Made by a program: the position numbers and the translations under genes
Part shown: positions 6,026-7,378 of the stretch, piece by piece
Layout of the letters: every line of letters starts with the position of its first letter
How positions within the stretch are numbered: position 1 is the stretch's first letter
Origin: Clostridia bacterium
GTDB lineage: Bacteria; Bacillota; Clostridia; Oscillospirales; Ruminococcaceae
Assembly (NCBI GenBank): GCA_009177225.1
Contig: WFLZ01000263.1
Coordinates: 15,697 to 23,074 of the forward strand
DNA length: 7,378 nt
Direction of reading: 5' to 3'
Notes under the pieces: generated by a model
Told to the model about the DNA's origin: nothing
Database searches by the model: none
The model's input: the letters and a program-made list of their open reading frames with translations, nothing else

Positions 6026-6766
6026 ATGGCTACGGCAATTATTACAGGTGCATCACAGGGCATTGGTGCGTGCATAGCAAAGAGACTTGCAAAGGACGGT
6101 TTTGACGTTGTTATAAACCACTATCCGAGTGACAGTGACAAGGAAAAAGCCCTTGCAGTTGCAGAGGAGTGCAGAGCTTTCGGTGTAAAGGCTGAATGTT
6201 ATTCTGCTGACGTTTCAAAGTTTGAGGACTGCGAAAACATGGTCAAGCAGGTAAAGGCAGATTTTGGCACTATTGACGCTCTTGTCAACAATGCAGGTAT
6301 CACTAAGGACAGTCTCCTTGCAAGAATGACAGAGGACGCTTATGACGCTGTTATTGCAGTAAATCAGAAAAGCGTTTACAACATGATGAAGAATGTTTGC
6401 AGTGTTATGATGAAGCAGAAACACGGCAGTATTGTTAATGTTTCGTCCGTTGCAGGACTTTACGGAAACGCAGGACAGGTTAATTATTCTGCATCTAAGG
6501 CTGCTATTATTGGCATGACAAAGACCGTTGCAAAGGAATACGGCAGAAAGAATATTACCTGTAATGCCGTTGCTCCCGGACTTATCCGCACACCCATGAC
6601 AGACGTTCTTTCAGACGAATTAAAGGCTAAAATGCTTGAAGCCGTTGCTCTCAGAAGATACGGCGAACCCGAAGAAATCGCTTCCGTTGTTTCTTTCCTT
6701 GTTTCGGAAAATGCGTCGTACATTACCGGACAGGTTATCGAAATTTCCGGCGGTCTGTCAATGTAA
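6026..6766 (+). CDS. fabG: 3-oxoacyl-ACP reductase
   Basis: FabG reduces 3-ketoacyl-ACP to (R)-3-hydroxyacyl-ACP with NADPH. The 246 residues form a classical short-chain dehydrogenase: the nucleotide loop TGASQGIG at 7-14, DVS near 62-64, NNAG at 88-91, Asn113, Ser141 in NVSSVAG, and Tyr154/Lys158 in YSASK complete the tetrad. PGLIRTPM (184-191) and GQVIEISGGLSM at the C-terminus are typical of FabG. The start follows GGAGGA about 6011-6016 in the end of the preceding gene. It lies between the zinc-ribbon gene and fabF in the fab operon, which supports FabG over other short-chain dehydrogenases. Confidence 0.96.
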   Translation: MATAIITGASQGIGACIAKRLAKDGFDVVINHYPSDSDKEKALAVAEECRAFGVKAECYSADVSKFEDCENMVKQVKADFGTIDALVNNAGITKDSLLARMTEDAYDAVIAVNQKSVYNMMKNVCSVMMKQKHGSIVNVSSVAGLYGNAGQVNYSASKAAIIGMTKTVAKEYGRKNITCNAVAPGLIRTPMTDVLSDELKAKMLEAVALRRYGEPEEIASVVSFLVSENASYITGQVIEISGGLSM

Positions 6767-6797
6767 TTTATCAAAATATTAAAAGAAAGGATTATTT

Positions 6798-7378
6798 ATG
6801 AGTAAAAGAGTTGTTATTACCGGAATGGGTGCTATTACTCCCCTCGGAACAGGTGTTGAAAAGTTTTGGGAGGGTATTAAGGAAAACAAAATAGGTTTTT
6901 CATATATTGATATGTTTGATACTGAAAATACAGGCGTTAAAATCGGCGGTATTGTTCGTGATTTTGATGAGTCTGCATATTATGACGTTAAAGGCTGTTT
7001 CGACAAGAAAGAAGCAAAGCGTATGGATTTGTTTACAAAGTATGCTGTTATTGCTGCACACGAGGCTCTTGAAGATGCCGGTACTGATTTCTCGGATATC
7101 GACCCATACAGAGCAGGTGTTATTGTCGGTTCGGGAATAGGCGGTATAGACCTTACTGTAAACGAACACAACAAGTATCTTAACAAGGGCGTGAACAGGA
7201 TTTCTGTTTTCTATGTACCAATGATGATAAGCAACATGGCGGCTGGTACTATCTCCATGAAAACAGGTTTCAGAGGTGCTAACTTTGACGTTACAACAGC
7301 CTGTGCTTCTGCTACTCATTCAATCGGTGAAGCTTTCAGAAAAATCAAGGACGGTTATCTTGATGTATGTCTTGCCGG
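6798..7378 (+). CDS. fabF: 3-oxoacyl-ACP synthase II, partial (5' part; continues beyond right edge)
   Basis: FabF condenses malonyl-ACP with growing acyl-ACP chains to elongate them. 193 complete codons are visible, about half of a typical protein of roughly 410 residues. MSKRVVITGMGAITPLG is the standard N-terminus of this family. KEAKRMDLFTKYA near 71-83, GVIVGSGIGGI at 107-117 and the nucleophile region TTACASATHSIGEAFR (Cys169) follow. The two active-site histidines and the C-terminal lobe lie outside the window. A FabB-type enzyme is less likely in this lineage and context. The ATG at 6798 has AAAGGA at 6786-6791, 31 nt after fabG with no terminator seen between. Confidence 0.94.
   Translation, partial: MSKRVVITGMGAITPLGTGVEKFWEGIKENKIGFSYIDMFDTENTGVKIGGIVRDFDESAYYDVKGCFDKKEAKRMDLFTKYAVIAAHEALEDAGTDFSDIDPYRAGVIVGSGIGGIDLTVNEHNKYLNKGVNRISVFYVPMMISNMAAGTISMKTGFRGANFDVTTACASATHSIGEAFRKIKDGYLDVCLA

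Overview
The window looks like a chromosomal segment of a low-GC Gram-positive anaerobe of the class Clostridia, possibly an Oscillospiraceae/Ruminococcus-type gut bacterium. The basis is the AT-rich DNA, strong AAAGGAG-type ribosome binding sites, a type II fatty acid synthesis cluster using the flavin enoyl reductase FabK, and small BspA-like leucine-rich repeat proteins. The genus is an inference; no rRNA or other decisive marker is present.

Layout: the window divides at a 251-base divergent control region (3348-3598). To the left, everything reads on the minus strand: fabD (malonyl-CoA:ACP transacylase), aroE (shikimate dehydrogenase), a small multi-pass membrane protein, and two tandem paralogous leucine-rich repeat proteins, the second running off the left edge. 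To the right, everything reads on the plus strand: fabH, fabK, a small zinc-ribbon protein of unknown function, fabG, and the first 193 codons of fabF, which runs off the right edge.

How the genes work together: FabD makes malonyl-ACP, FabH condenses it with acetyl-CoA to begin a chain, FabG reduces the 3-keto group, FabK reduces the enoyl group, and FabF carries out elongation. The dehydratase (FabZ), acyl carrier protein and acetyl-CoA carboxylase are not in view and could lie to the right. AroE belongs to aromatic amino acid synthesis and appears to share a transcript with fabD.

The main points of interest are: a perfect 10-9-10 inverted repeat over two overlapping face-to-face promoters between fabD and fabH; a potentially structured fabD leader; the relocation of fabD next to aroE; an unknown zinc-ribbon gene translationally coupled between fabK and fabG, where many Firmicutes have fabD; a membrane protein whose best ribosome binding site points at an ATA codon; and a tandem LRR pair with very uneven divergence. 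I see no mobile element, CRISPR array, tRNA or rRNA. Most of the window is ordinary lipid-synthesis housekeeping.
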